Of a DNA stretch of 64,000 nucleotides, positions 23,501 through 36,482 are shown one piece after another; the stretch's first letter is position 1, and every line of letters begins with the position of its first letter. The notes under the pieces are model-generated. The model saw only the letters and a list, made by a program, of their open reading frames with translations. It searched no databases and was not told the DNA's origin. This DNA is from Linnemannia elongata. Taxonomy: Eukaryota > Mortierellomycota > Mortierellomycetes > Mortierellales > Mortierellaceae. The DNA is taken from the NCBI GenBank assembly GCA_036320915.1, contig JAXBDG010000017.1:1240001-1304000 (forward strand). Direction: 5' to 3'. A program made the position numbers and the translations under genes.

Positions 23501-24074
23501 GGCGGCATAGTGAGCATCTACGTTTTCCTTCCCCCCTTTTCTACAACAACCTGCAAAACCCAATCGAACGAAGGATAAAAAAAAGAAGTTGGTGTTACCT
23601 CCTTCTTGAAGTTGGCGAGGATGGTCTCAATATCTTCTTCCTGCTCCTCCATGTTCCTGGCCTTATCCTTCTTCTGCTTCTTGGACTGCTTGCGGTCTTG
23701 CTGTTTATGCATATAATAACAAACCATAGGGTCAGTACATGTCATAAGAATTAGTAGATAGTCTCTCAATGACAGCATGAATTGTGATGTAGAGATAGTT
23801 TTACCTTCTCGGCGACCTTGGCCTTGTGCTCCTTTGTCTTTTTCTTCTTCTATTGTATCGTTCAGTCCAATTTGGTGGCGGAGGGTGATAAAAAAAAAAG
23901 AGTCGCGTGGGGTTTTGGAAGGGTTGGGGTGAGTGTGCTGCATTGCTAATGTGCTCGTTCGCATTCCTCTCCCATTGACACATCCTTCAAGGAGCCTCCC
24001 ATCAAATTCCTCTACAACTGAAATTGAATCCCACTGATCCTTGTCCCCCTGTCGCTTACATCCTTCTTGGCCAT
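20598..24074 (-). CDS. KEL3: Kelch-repeat protein of the KEL3/KLHDC4 family
   Basis: Eight exons (24074-24060, 23849-23805, 23700-23599, 23471-23422, 23299-23210, 23090-22910, 22765-20980, 20857-20598) give 842 residues. The start is a 15-nt exon, MAKKD, followed by a Lys-rich coil, as in yeast Kel3. Kelch blades follow with repeated GG plus W/Y patterns (LIFFGGEFYDG, FLFGGEFASPNETQFFHYKDFW, FLVMFGGFYDNY, VILYGGYCKEYTKG, AVLFGGVFDDD, LFIFGGI). Two long disordered inserts rich in D, E and K interrupt and follow the last blades. The end matches the DUF4110 tail (TLKEFYGRTTEYWVLKAF). Cellular role is poorly known in the family. The 3' end converges on RTG2 with only 178 bp between. Confidence 0.9.
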
Positions 24075-25659
24075 GGTGATCTGCTGCTGTCCTTATCCTG
24101 GTCAGAGTTGTATGTTTAAGAGCTGATCAGCAAATCACCCTCCTCCCCCCTATGAGAAAAAAAAAAAAAAAAAAAAAGAACAGCCACAACACAGTCCGAC
24201 CTTCCAGCCCTTTTCAACCTTCAAACCTCTTCAACCTGTTCAATATGAAACCTTCATCACAGCCCATCACTGAATCACCCTGTCTTCAATCGAAACTAAG
24301 AAAAACAAGCTAGAGGCCGATGATAAGAAGCAGCCATCGCCAATGATCACTCTTCTCGCTCACAGCGAATCCCACGCTACCTGCCCTTCTCCCTCACTTG
24401 ACCCCTCTCCCCCCCCCCCTTTCGTCCCTGGCAAGAGTCCGCCGCCCTGTGATTTGCCATGCAATTGTTTGATCCTTTTGCTCCGCACCCTATAAGAAAA
24501 AAAAAACAACAAACATCTATAGATACTTCCGCCACAAAAGAAATATGTCCAGCCTCAGCTCCTCATTCCCTGTCATAAACCCTCTTTTTTTCCCTCTTTT
24601 GTCATCGTGTCTTGTAACGATCATTTTGACGACAGCGTCAACAAAAGAAAAAAAGGGACAGCCGAAATGAACCAAAAAGACAAACAAACAAAAGAAGAAA
24701 AAAACCAAAATGAATCACCAGAAAATGCAAGACATGCCACAGCAACGTTACGATAGGAAGATCCAACAACAAACAAGGAAAAAAATAATATAAACGATTC
24801 TCGATCCAAAGTGGTGTCTGCCTGGACAGGAACAGGAACAAACAAAATACTGTACACACAGATTGCTAGAAAAAAAAACAAACAATGACAACGACGAACG
24901 ATGCGAGAGGTTAGCAAGGCTGACTTTGATAAAGAGAGAAGGGGACCCGGACCACTTTTTCCATTCCCCGTGGGTGTGATGGCTTACAAAAGGTCAGTCT
25001 GGTCCGTGAGTGGGCAAGCACATTTTTCTACACCACAAAACGATTCGGGGTTTTTTTGTTATCTTTTGTTTTTATTTTTAACATTGAGAAAAAGTGCAAA
25101 GCAAGCAAGATGAGTAGGGTAACTGGGTGCGGGTGGGTGTTGCGTGCAAATGGAAGCAAGGAAGAAAAGAAGAGGAAAAGAAAACTGTTCATACAATGGG
25201 CAAAGGGAAAGACTATCTTACAACATGTGCAAATGAAGCGCACATAAACAAAAAAAAAAGTAAGAAGACATGGGATGGCCAGTGCTGGATAAGACCTGCA
25301 ACTGGGCCCATGCCCCCCCTTCCTAGTCTCGGCAAGACAGGAAAAAGAAGGAAAACAAATAAACAAAGAAGAAATGAAAAAACAGTGCTACGGTCGCGCG
25401 CGTCTTGCTTGTTGGCACTAGCGAGGGGAGTAGGGGGGTAACTTGATGGTTCATACAACGTCAAACGTCAGTATAACGTTAACGTAATTGAGAGGAAGAG
25501 GAAGGGAGGTTGGGGGTTGGATAGGAAAGTAAAGATGAGGGAGAGAGAGGCGACAATCAGAAGAGACAATCGTCCCTCCTTCTCCCTCCCCTCCAACAGA
25601 CCTCCTCCTCTCGTTTGGAGTGGAGTGTTTTCTCACACACGAGGAGTGTGCAAGAAGAC
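24075..25659. other. Intergenic region
   Basis: KEL3 promoter on the right of its start, then A/T homopolymer-rich DNA (A-run near 24158-24178, C-run near 24410-24419). Only short frames. The right end carries the 3' flank of the serine-rich gene. Confidence 0.35.
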
Positions 25660-26733
25660 CTAAACTCCGTTGACTTGGAGGGCTTGATAGGTCTCCAATT
25701 GCAAAAGCCAATGCTGGCTTGGGCTCGTGGGCATGCCGAGGCCTATCCGGGGGTCCGTTCGTCCGTCCAAGGCCGACCGCATCGTCTTCTCGTCCATAGC
25801 GCGCTGACCCTCGGGGGGCGAATCGGGTCCAGCCCAGCCAGGGTGATCATCCTCGTCCTCATCGTCCTCCTCCTTGTCTTCGACCATAGCCACATCGACA
25901 AAGTCGACCTCGTCGAAATTGGGGAAACTGACATAATTGCTCCTTGATCGGATCACACCGCCAGTCGACTCCAGGCTGGTGTCGTTTTGGCTAGAAGCAG
26001 AGACGGATTGGGAGCGCTTGGAGGAGGCGGCAATGGAGAAATCAGCGAGAGACTCTTTAGCGGCAGAATAGGAGGAAGAGGTACGGATGGAGGCCGTGGA
26101 GTTGGGGGGCGAGGAGGCGGTCAAGGCGCCTCCTAATGCGTTTTGGATGCCGTCTAGGATAGAGTTGGCCCTGCTGCTACTGCTGCTTGATTCGGGGACG
26201 GCAAAGGGTGCAAAGGTGGGCGAGTGCGGTGGGGACTGTGCCGAGATTAAGGAGGTGCAGGCCGCGATGCAGGTGGCCGTTGTCAAGAGTCTGAGTGGGG
26301 GGTGAATGGACGGGTGAGGATACGAGATTGTTGTTGAGGACGAGAGCGAGTGGCCATGCTTGATTGAGCCATGGTGTGATGATGCTGATACCACTGGCAT
26401 AGGCATTGTTGAGGATATCGTTGATGGAGAGGTGGGTCGAGCAGAAGAGGATGCGGCGAGGGACGAGGTGAGTGCCGACGTGGGCTTTTTGTGCTTGTGC
26501 TGCGTTGAAGAGGTGGTGGAGATGATGGATCGGTTGGATGTAGAAGGAGCAAGGCGAGGGGAGGTTGGTCTGAGAGTAGAGAGGCGAGAGTTGGGTGAAG
26601 TGGAATAGGAAGGAGAGGAAGAGAAGGAAGGAGAAGAAGAGGAAGGGAGAGAGTGTTTTCTACTTGAGATGGATCGGGGTGTTGGTATTCTTGAGTTGGA
26701 GGAAGAAGAGGAGGAAGAGAGAACAGCGGCCAT
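25660..26733 (-). CDS. Serine-rich hypothetical protein
   Basis: A single 357-codon frame. The first about 150 residues are almost wholly S, T, P and basic residues (disordered). A hydrophobic stretch follows (about 148-166, LRLLTTATCIAACTSLISA). Then come Ser-rich segments, an acidic patch (DEVDFVDVAMVEDKEEDDEDEDD) and a more ordered C-terminus ending in SQHWLLQLETYQALQV. I recognise no family. The long frame, the mixed-composition C-terminus and the position support a real gene, but low complexity alone can keep frames open. A single membrane span or a regulatory/scaffold protein is possible. Confidence 0.55.
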   Translation of the reverse strand: MAAVLSSSSSSSNSRIPTPRSISSRKHSLPSSSSPSFSSSPSYSTSPNSRLSTLRPTSPRLAPSTSNRSIISTTSSTQHKHKKPTSALTSSLAASSSARPTSPSTISSTMPMPVVSASSHHGSIKHGHSLSSSTTISYPHPSIHPPLRLLTTATCIAACTSLISAQSPPHSPTFAPFAVPESSSSSSRANSILDGIQNALGGALTASSPPNSTASIRTSSSYSAAKESLADFSIAASSKRSQSVSASSQNDTSLESTGGVIRSRSNYVSFPNFDEVDFVDVAMVEDKEEDDEDEDDHPGWAGPDSPPEGQRAMDEKTMRSALDGRTDPRIGLGMPTSPSQHWLLQLETYQALQVNGV

Positions 26734-28160
26734 TGAATCGTCCTTTATATATGTGGGTAGGGTATATGAGTGTTTTTTTGGTGCCTGAGTTTATGGGCTT
26801 GCAAGGCGAATGCGAGTTGAATAAAAGTATGAAGGCGCACAGGGGTCCGTCGGTGGTTGTCGGATATGAAAAAAAAGAGATGAAAAACCTTTTGTCGTTT
26901 GTAGGAAGGTCTGTTGGATGGTCGAAAGATGGTTGTTGTTGGGCTTGTTGGATGGTATGTGTGAAACAGAGAGAGAGAGAGAGAGAGAAAAGAGAGGGAG
27001 ATTGGCGTAATAGTCCGTGTGTGTGTATGAAAATATGAATATATGTATGCAGGTTTTTCTTTGTTGTTGTCGTTGTTGTTGTGTTGGTGTTTGTGGTTGA
27101 AATTGAGTCCAAGGACGACAGAAAAGATGCACGAGAAAAGAGAAACCGACGGAGAGGAGAGTGTTGAAGAGAGAAGAAAGAGTGTTGTTGTTGGGGTCGA
27201 TAGGGATGGGAGTGTCAATTGCTTTGTAGGGATGGTTTTGGCTTGTTGTTGTAGTTGTTGTTGGTCAGAGTTGAAAGAAAAAAGTAGTAGGAGCGAAGTG
27301 GAGGTGGAGCAAGGGGGTGAAGCAGGAAGTGGAAGAAGTAAGAAGGAGTTGAGAGTGGTGAAAAGTTGAATGAGAAAGAGAGAGAGAGAGAGAGTGCGAG
27401 AGAGAGTGCGAGAGAGAATGAATGAATGAATGAATGACAGTTGAGGAAGAGAGAAAGAAGAAGTGATGGTTGAAAGAAAAGAAGAGAGAGAGAGAGAAAA
27501 AAGGTGGGGAGGGGGGGATTAATAAAAGTCGAGGCACTGACGATTGAATCGAATAGAATAAGCTGTAATAATAACACTTATACCAACATATGTAATGCTG
27601 ACAGAAGGGTATCGACCTATACAAGAATAGCACGGGCACCCATCTCTCTTATTGTGCCGATTAGTAAAACAAAAAGGACGGGTTATAACTTACAACTGAC
27701 GAGCCTTTTTGTCGGTGGTGTCATCCATAGGCATTTTATTTTATTCTTCTCACTTCCACTACTCCTCTTCTGCCTATATGTCTATATCTGTGTCTTGTCT
27801 ACCTCACATATATGCACTCACACAATGCCATGAATATGAAATATGCCAGCCATTAATGCTTAATGCCAATGCCCCCAATGCGCTTGTCTTGCTGTACGTA
27901 CTGTAGTAGAAAAGGGGAGTCTCTCTCTCTCTCTCACTTTATTGCCTTGTCTTGGCAGCAGAAGGCGTGCCTGACTGCCTGACAGCTTGTACACCTGTGG
28001 ATGACTAGGGGGACATGATTTGATTTCTATGGGGGGGATGGAATATAAAAGAAACAAATGGGATAGACATAATAAGCATCAGCATATCAATAATAACCAC
28101 TGCATGTCTGAGTGTGTGCCTGTGGCTGACTCGCACACAACACCCCTTATTCCAACCAGA

Positions 28161-28188
28161 CTGACAGACAGACAGACAGACAGACATC
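28161..28188. repeat. (GACA)n microsatellite
   Basis: About six GACA units in a row. It is one of several GACA/CTGT tracts in this gene-poor region. Confidence 0.85.
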
Positions 28189-28846
28189 CAACTAGACTCG
28201 GGTCACTCCTTTGTCCTTTGTGAATCTTTGTGAATCGAACAAAAAAAAAAGCACACACAAAACACTCTCCAGACTCCTTTTTTTCTTCCATTGCATTCTT
28301 TCACAAATGACAATGACAAATCCGCTCCCGGTCTATCTACCTAACTGCCTGCCTATCTGCCTTGCACTCGAATGTCCTTGTTGCTGGTTGGCTGTCCTCG
28401 AGGCAAGCAAGGGTGTGTGTCTATGTGTGACCTTTGCCGGACAGTGAGAAAAAAGCTCAGCTCAGTAATGAGATAATTCAACTGCCTACCTGCCTTGTCA
28501 AAGAGAGCGAGGAGAAAGAGCGGTGATAATCGGACCAAGGAGGGAAGAGAGGGATGTACTGTTTTTCCTTTGGGTTCTGTTCCTTTTTCTCGTTCTTTCT
28601 GCTGGTGTTGTTTTTTGATTTCCAATGGTGACAATGGATAGGATGGGATGGGATTGACAATGCAGTATGTCGTCGTTTGTCGTTGTATGTGTCTATGTAT
28701 CCACATTCTCCCGCCCTCTGTCTGTTTGTCTTGCACATCATCCGTTGTCAGTTGTGAATCGATGGATGGGATGGGGTGGGGCATGCCTTCTTTCTTTTCT
28801 GTGTTGGTCGTCTGCTGTTTAGGTCACCTGGACCATAAAAAGGATA

Positions 28847-28866
28847 TGTCTGTCTGTCTGTCTGTC
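28847..28866. repeat. (TGTC)n microsatellite
   Basis: Five tandem copies of TGTC/CTGT, the reverse complement of the GACA tract at 28161. Confidence 0.85.
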
Positions 28867-31800
28867 AACAAGGCAAGCAACAAGCAAAGCAGAGCGAATT
28901 GAATGGTTGGATGGATACACTCCACGCCATTGAGCCCGCCCATTGTTGTTGTTCTCCTTTCTCGGAGTCCTCTCCTTCTCTTCTCTTCCCATCGTTCCCT
29001 CAAGTAACAGATCGTTCACAACAAGCACAATTGGTAGATTTGTTCCTTTGCTGCGTTCTTACCATGGGGACAGCATTGGATCGAGGGAAAGAGAGATCTA
29101 GTCATCCAGTCACTGAATGCTGTTGGTTCGCAAGTCTCTCCCTCCCTCCCTTAGTCTCGACCGCGTTCTTGTTTTTCTTTGTCCTACAGCACCGCAGTTG
29201 GACGCAGTAACGGATCGACTCTATTTCTTCTAATGGTCAACCTTGGCTTTTCCCTTTTCCCTTACCTTACCTTACCTTGCGTTGGATTGCCTCTCCCTCC
29301 CTCCTCTTGTTGTCCTTCCTTCGCATCTATACAATCAACTCCCCACCCCCCTCTTTTTCTCTTGTTGTATTCCTGTCTCCTTCGTCTCGCTAAATGGGTT
29401 AACCATAGTTGCGCTTTTGCATCTGCACTTGCAGTTGCATGCTTGCATGTGTGTCTGTCTCCTCTTTCCTCCTATTGCACCCTTGCTTAAATGGGCTGGC
29501 TTGAAGGCTACATTGCTAATGGTCCACATGAATGTAGGGATATGGATAAAATATTTCTCTGTTTCCCCTTGCCTTTTCCTGCCTTTGCCCTGTTCTGCCC
29601 TACTTTTTTAACTTTTTTAGCCCATGTCTCTCAAATCCACTCCACCCGGCCTTCCGCTAAAAACAGCCGCCCATTTCTTCATTTTCGCGGGCGCTGTTGT
29701 GTGTGAGGTGCTGTTTGTGAGGCGCAAAAAAAGAGGGTGTGTCCAGACCCTTTCATTTTTCACTAGTGCCCGCCAAATAAGAAGACCGCAGCCAAACCCC
29801 TTGATAGTACGTGCGTGTGCCTGAACGTGAATGTGAATGTGAAAGTGAGTGTGAATTGTCCCATCTCTACCTCTCAATCTAATCCCATGCCACGTATGAC
29901 AATTCTCACCCATCCATGGGTAGGTCGGGTGAGAAGGGGTGTTACTATTGACGGACTCCGATAGATGGAATGAAAATGAGGGCAATGAGGTATATGCTGC
30001 ATCAAGGAAATGAACGCTTATATCTTGGGTAAACCACATAGTACAAGTTGCGAAGCTGACTTTACGCCGCTGTTCTTATTCTTCATGTATTTCATTTCAA
30101 ACGGCTGAACGGAACCCACCTACCCATTGATGTACTGTACGTATATGAGTGTGCATGGTGCAATGATCGTTCGTTGAAAAATAAATGAAGGTGAACTCTG
30201 ATGGTTCTAATCAGATATGAACAAAACAAAATAGAACATAACAGATAGGTTCCCCTCTTTTCATTTCGTTTCTTCATTCCATGCACTCCCTCGTTGTTCC
30301 CACCATATTGTACCCTGCGCCGCTCTCTTTGTTGCTCCCCATGCTCTTTGATGCTTGATTGCATAATATCGCATCCGAACCGCGTGAGTGGGTACTCCCA
30401 TATCATGTCATCTTCCCTTTCTCTCTCTCTCTTTGTGAGCTGCAGCAAGAGTAGAAAGTACAAAGAGAGAAAAGAGAGAAAAGAAGAGAGAAGAGAGAGA
30501 GAGAGCGGACAACGAAGCGAAAAATGAACACCATCGTGAGAGCACTCACACACTCTGTCTCTTCATGCAGGCGACAACAACAAGGATCAGGTTTTTCATT
30601 TCTTTTTTGTCCACTTTCAAGATGGACCTGTCCCTGTCTGTCTATCTGTCTGTCTGTGTGTTTTTGTGTGACAGGACGGGGCAAAAGGGTGTTGCGCCAA
30701 AAGGGCCATTTATCTCTGTCTTTCTCTATGCCATCATTTATATCACTTCATTTCTATTGTTTGTTTATTCTCGCCTGGTGGGAGAAGAGACAGAGATACA
30801 ACCTGAGATACATAGATGGATGTGGTGTTTGATATGACAGCCCAGAAGAAAGTGAAGGGGGGGGTGACGAGCTACGTTTAGTTGAATTCCTACTCCCTAG
30901 ACACAGGGTGAATAACTATAGCGCGTTTTTTTTTGTAGCCTCTCGTAGCCTCGTAGCATCGATCATCATCCCTCCTCGTCTTCTTTCATTTGATATCATC
31001 ACCATCATCACTGACACTGACAGTTCAAAAATAAACCAACAACATCAAGACTACACCGTCCGTCCCTTTCCTGATCCGCCCCTTTCCCATGCTCGGTGGT
31101 GGTTGTTCACTCTACTTTATTATTATGATACTCAACCCTTCTATTATCCCTCTGGACTCAAGTGCCCCAACCTGCATGACAAACACTCCTTCAGAGATGA
31201 CGACAACGAGCAGACAGACGGACACTGGGATCGATTACTAAAACCGAGAAGATCAAGGAACAAACCCGACATAAACAAAAAAAAACCAAAAGATTCGAAC
31301 CCATGTGGATAACTGGTGGATATTTGCCTTGTTTATGGTGGTGTGGTACTGACTAATGTAAATGCAATGTGGACCTGCAGACCCTTTGTCTACCCTGTAC
31401 TCTTTACCCTCAATTCCTTCGTTCAGGGGTGGTTTTGAGTGGAGATAGATGAAGTACGATGATGTCGGTGATCTCACTGTCCGTGGCCCTTGCCCCTAGT
31501 GTGTTCTCTCTTTTCATTCGCAGACACTCACATTGTCTGCCGCTGTGATGACAATGGAACGCTATGTACCTCTCTCTGTCCGTCTGTCGGTCTGTGTGCA
31601 CACTAGACCACCATACCACCGCATCCATCTCCCATCTACAATTTGACGCACGACGCATATCTCCCTCCCTCTCTCTCTCTCTCTCCATCAGGAACAACAA
31701 TACGCAGCGGGACGGATGGAGGCATAGATGATTCATGGACATAATAGGCATGAGGCATAAGGCATACGCATTTTGGCATATCAACAGCCGGGTAAGGAAA

Positions 31801-34800
31801 ATATATGCCCGTGTCTGTTGCAGGCAATAAGCAATAAGCAAAAAAGCATATGCATCGTATCGATTTTTTCCCTTTGCCCTCGTTCGTGCCTTGACCGCAT
31901 CCGAGACACAGTTCACATATTGCAATTATTCCCCTTCGTCATCTCTTCCTTGCTTTCTTCCACACCGTCATCGATTTTCCAGAAACACCTGCCTAGGAAC
32001 AGTATTAGCAGTCAACCTAGTTGTCTGCGCACATCATCCGCATCTGTTATTACTCTTTCTCTCTCTCTATCTCTTTTTTCTTTGTGTTCCGCTTCTTGGT
32101 TTTGTCTTTCGTCTGTCTGTTAGGTTAGACACCTTGCTCATCATCGCCGTCGTCGAAAACCATAAACCATCCTATCTCACTTTCATAACAGACAGTGTCA
32201 TGGAACAAAGGGAAAAAAAAAGGACATCGATCAGAAACAAAGAAATGAAAGTGTAAAAGAATGACCCACCTATCCACGACCCATGACTCGGATATGTCCT
32301 TTCCGTTGCACCCGTTCCTTCCTCCTCCTTCTCTTCCTCTTCCTCCTCTTCCTCTTCCTCTTCTACTATCTCATGTCCTCATTTCACTTTGTCTCGCTTT
32401 CTCATTTTCGTTTACTTTGATTGTCTCGTGTCCTCATATAGCCCATCCCAATCGGCCTCCCCTCCGAACTTATTCGCGCCACAAGCACATTCTCCAGGAA
32501 ACAAAGTACAAAGTGGATGGGGACGGAGGGACGTGTACCTGTGCATGTATTAACTGCAAGTCCAGCCCTGGCCCATTCCTTTGCCGAATAAGCCAACGCC
32601 CTTGGGTTATTGCTTTTCTTGTGACACAAAGAGCGGTCGACAGACAGACAAACTGACAGACACACAGACGGACAGGCGAACTCAGCTCATTAAGACTCAT
32701 GGGGACATGTCAACATGCCAAGAAAACATAAACAAGTGCGCCTTCCTATTCAACACCCAAAAAACAAGGAATGGCACGAGGCGGCGTAACCACAGACGTG
32801 CTTTCCGCATACATATATCGATCGAATAATGAGAAAAAAACAAAAAACAAAAAAAAAAATACAAAGGATGGCGTTTGTTGATGCTACAGGTTGACTCTAG
32901 CGCACTCATACACGCGCGCACAAGGTTGGAACCCATGCACACACATCCATCCTAGACCCATTTTTTTTATTTCCCTTGCATGTCTATGTCTACTCTTTCC
33001 TTTCTCCTCTCTCTCTCGCTCTCTTTCTCTTCCTCGCCACCCCCAACGCTTTTTGAATTTGTTGACATGATTAAAAAAAAAAGGCATGTATGTATTGTAT
33101 CATTTTAGATTGATTGTTGGTTCTGACATGGGCCAATGTCATGGGAACACAAGTCCTCAACACAACAACAATCAGCAATCGGTTATCGACAATGAACAAC
33201 ACATAAACAAACGGAGAGCAATTCTTCGTTTTTCATGGGGACAAGGAGGTGAGATAGGATAGAAGAGAGTTAGGGATTAAGAGTGAGAGAAGGGGGGTAG
33301 GGAATGATTTGATCGACGCGCTGATAAACTTGAATCTACTAGGGAAGGTCTAGGCGCTGAGAAAGCACTCGACTAGAGACTAAGGAGAGGGAGTGTATTA
33401 GGGGGTCAAGGGAAATGAAAAATTGGACCCTTGCAAAGAGATAAGCAAAGGGGAAGGTGGACCATGCACAACAAAGACAATGAAAAGAGGGGAGGGGGGG
33501 TAGCATTGTGTGTAGGCTGGTGCATTTCGAGGGCTTTGTTGACAGCCCATTGACCATGGACCATGCAAGGAAGGAAAAAAAGTGGCAAGGCAAGGACCCT
33601 TCATTTTTTTTTTGTGGTTTGCCTTGTTCTCCTTTTCATTTTGATCAAAAGACAAAAAAATAAGCGAAACGTGTTGATACCCCCTCCCTTAGACAGATTT
33701 CAAGGTGGGTGCTCGCATCCCAGCTTTCGGTCGGGGTACCCCCTACCTCCTTTCTTCTTCATTCATTCACAAAGAGAAGTACAAAGAAAAGGAGTCCCTA
33801 TTTTCTTTGACAACACCTATCCCATCCTTACATCCCTTCCACGTTGCTAGGCTGGACTAAAAAAGGTAGTTCCTTTCTCTGTTTCTTGCCAGTGATTTTT
33901 TCTCTATTGATTCCCATCTCCACAGAGAACTTCTCATTACTGCCCCTGTCTTCCATCACCATTGGTCAGTCCTTCTTATCCTTGGTCTGTTTTTCCCTGG
34001 ATTATCTTAGCTGATTATCATTTTCCTATTGTCGTGCTTCTTTCGCGTTCTTTGGTCCGTTTTCCATCACCTTCGATGGAACTAAGCGCGCAGGAAGGGG
34101 GAAGGGGGAGTAGAATTAGTGCCGATGTCTCAATCCTGCGATCGAGCATAACCAAGAAAAAAGAATCGGGACCAAGGAAAGATACAGGAACCAATCACGA
34201 CTTATGGATCTCCATGTCCCCAGGATGTCTCTCTTTCGGGTCTCTTTTTTTCCACTCATCTCACACGCACTCTAAGCTTCTCCTTTTTCATTCGAGCATA
34301 AGGGTAAAAACGCCCTTTTTTTTTGCGCAAGGCAGGAAGAAAAAAGTCAGGGTCCTTGTTCCCCTGTCCAATTGGGCAGAGTAGCAAGCTAAGCGAGTCC
34401 GACAAAAGGAGCGGAGGGAAGGTCGCATTAACGCAAGGACTGCAGCATCCCCCCCCTTTTCTTTACTCCACTCACATCACACAAGAGTGAGAAGAGGCAA
34501 ACAAAAAGGGGAAAAGGAGTTCGTATGAGATGCACTAATGGATACCCTTTCTGCCTTTTTTCATATACAGTACATTTTTTTTGGGATGCCCTAAGCAGAC
34601 AAAACAAAGAAGGTTTCTTCATTGGTTCGAATCGAAAAAAAAGTTTGGCCAGGGAACCAGACCGAAGTTGGAGGGGGGTGGTATGTGGAATGAAGAGAAC
34701 CTAAGGAAGGTACGCTTGTGGTCGTACAAACTGAACGTTCATTTTTTGGTTCTCTAGTGGCTATAGTGTGATCTCTTTGTCCTTACGGGTTGTGGTATGT

Positions 34801-35454
34801 TTCCTTCACTAAGAAGAAGGTATGTATTCCTTCGGGGGGGGGGGGGTCAAGGAGCAAGGATAAATATCCAATTGGTAGGATTTGGTCAATGAGGGTTTTG
34901 AAGCGAGCGTGACCAAAAAGTGAAAAAGAAAAAAAAAAGAGCACCAAAAAAACAAAAATAAAAAAAACCAAATCCTCATCGAGCGAACGATAGGACAAAT
35001 GAGAGAAACGAGAAATGCTAAAAACAAATGAAGGAAAAAAGAAAAGGATGGGAACAGATAGCTCAACCACGCTTTGGATCTGGGCACATGGTGTTGACAA
35101 AGAAACTCGTCCCTCCAATTGCTTTTCCTGCCTTCTCGCTCCACACGAGGCCAGGCTGCTCACGAAAACTATGAGTTGGAAAGGAAGGACAAAAAAAAAC
35201 GTGAGAGTCTAGCATGGGCAAGGGGCTTTCCATCACAAAAAGTGACAGTGTGTAGTTCTAGACCATTTGTCCCACTTTACATGCAATTGACCCGGTGGGA
35301 TGGAAAAAATAATATCTTGGCACTTGTGCATCCCTCGTCCCTTCTCAATTGAAACCATCTGTTAAATGAAGTTGTTCTTTGTTTATTTTACATGAGTTTA
35401 GCATCTCTTCATCCTGACTTGACTGGCCGAGTAGAATAAAAATCCGGGATCGGT

Positions 35455-36482
35455 TTACTTCTTGTTGCCGTGGATCTCCTTGTTAAGCATCTCCATGACC
35501 ATGGCACCACAGAGTTGCGAGATGGGGTTATCCTGGACAGCAACGGCCTTGGCCACAGGGTTGCCGTACCGTGCTCCACGCTCAAAATCTGCCTGTGCAG
35601 CCTCCTTTTCGCCCCTTGCCTTCTTGATAATGCCTCTCTGTGTGTATGCCTATTGTTTGTCAAGTTAAATTGGAGAGGATAGATTTCTGAGTTAGTAATG
35701 AAAGAGAGGAGAGTTTATAGATAGGTCGCAAAAGAGAGAACAGAGACAACGGCTGCGGTGGTTGGCAGTGTCGGGTCTGTTGTTGTTTTTACCTGCTTGA
35801 GGATAGGGACTTGTCCACCGGCATGTTCAATCGCCTTGTCCAGATCCTGAATAGCCGCCGCATCGTTGTTCTGAATTCTGTACGCCTGAGCTCTACATTC
35901 GACAAAAGCAAACAAGTAACAACAATTACGATTAGTTTTTCTTCAAAAAAAGCGAGTAGCTGTGAGATGCCTCTCAATTTGCTTCCTCTGATCCTTTCCC
36001 CTTCAGAAGACACGGACTCATTGAAAGGAAAAATACCTGTTGTTGTAGGCGGACGCATAGTTCGGGCAGAGGGTGATGGCCTCTGAGAACTTGGCAATGG
36101 CACCATCAATATCGTCCTTCTCTGCCAACAAGATCGCCTCTGACTCCAGGCCCTTTAACTTCTTCAACATCTCTGGCTCAATCACTAGTTTTGTTCGTTG
36201 TCAAAGAAAGAGAAGAAAAAGAGACAAGGAGGACGTTAATGTCCTTGATTCACTGTAGGGTTGAACATGAAGGGAAAGAAGAGAGAGGTGCGGAAATTGA
36301 TGATGGTGCGCAAGCGGCAGCAAAGAAGAGTGTGTTGTTGACGAGGTCCTTGATTGCTTACCGATGGGCTCGGAGTTGAGCATGTTCTCGGTCTCCTTGT
36401 CGGGGAGCATGGTGCCCTCGGGGTTGAAGACCATATCCAAGATCTTGGCATCCTTTGCGCTGACTGTTGTCTTTGTTGCCAT
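35455..36482 (-). CDS. TTC36: TTC36-like tetratricopeptide repeat protein
   Basis: Four exons (36482-36362, 36184-36037, 35892-35793, 35649-35455) give 187 residues, the same size as animal TTC36 (about 189). The N-terminus has KILDMVFNPEGTM. Three TPR units follow: KLKGLESEAILLAEKDDIDG with ITLCPNYASAYNNRAQAYR; NNDAAAIQDLDKAIEHAGG; and AYTQRGIIKKARGEKEAAQADFERGARYGN. The family-typical tail NPISQLCGAMVMEML comes last. TPR proteins of this type bind partner proteins such as chaperones; the role in fungi is not known to me. All introns are GT-AG and frame-consistent. Confidence 0.9.

Larger units (their letters stand above)
26734..35454. other. 8.7-kb gene-poor, microsatellite-rich region
   Basis: I find no frame with a recognisable domain and no tRNA. 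The sequence is rich in short repeats: GA/CT runs (about 26968-26990, 27376-27396, 27484-27497, 31669-31685), GACA/CTGT runs at six places (listed in the findings), TGAA repeats at 27418-27435 and a G-run at 34836-34847. The left end probably contains the promoter and leader of the serine-rich gene. The remainder may be regulatory DNA, a long non-coding RNA locus or simply non-functional. Confidence 0.4.

Noticed and set aside
26660..27577. Several overlapping Thr/Ser/His- and Leu-rich frames on the minus strand
   Set aside because: They are translations of GA/CT and TTG-type low-complexity DNA in several phases, with no domain or stable codon pattern.
31278..31310. GATTCGAACCC, like a tRNA T-loop on the minus strand
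   Set aside because: No matching acceptor or anticodon arm can be built around it.
28081..32700. GACA/CTGT repeats considered as a CRISPR-like or telomeric array
   Set aside because: No spacer structure, unit of 4 bp, and a eukaryotic genome context; no TTAGGG runs.
34618..34645. GGTTCGAATC, like a tRNA T-arm
   Set aside because: No T-stem pairing and no upstream D or anticodon arm.
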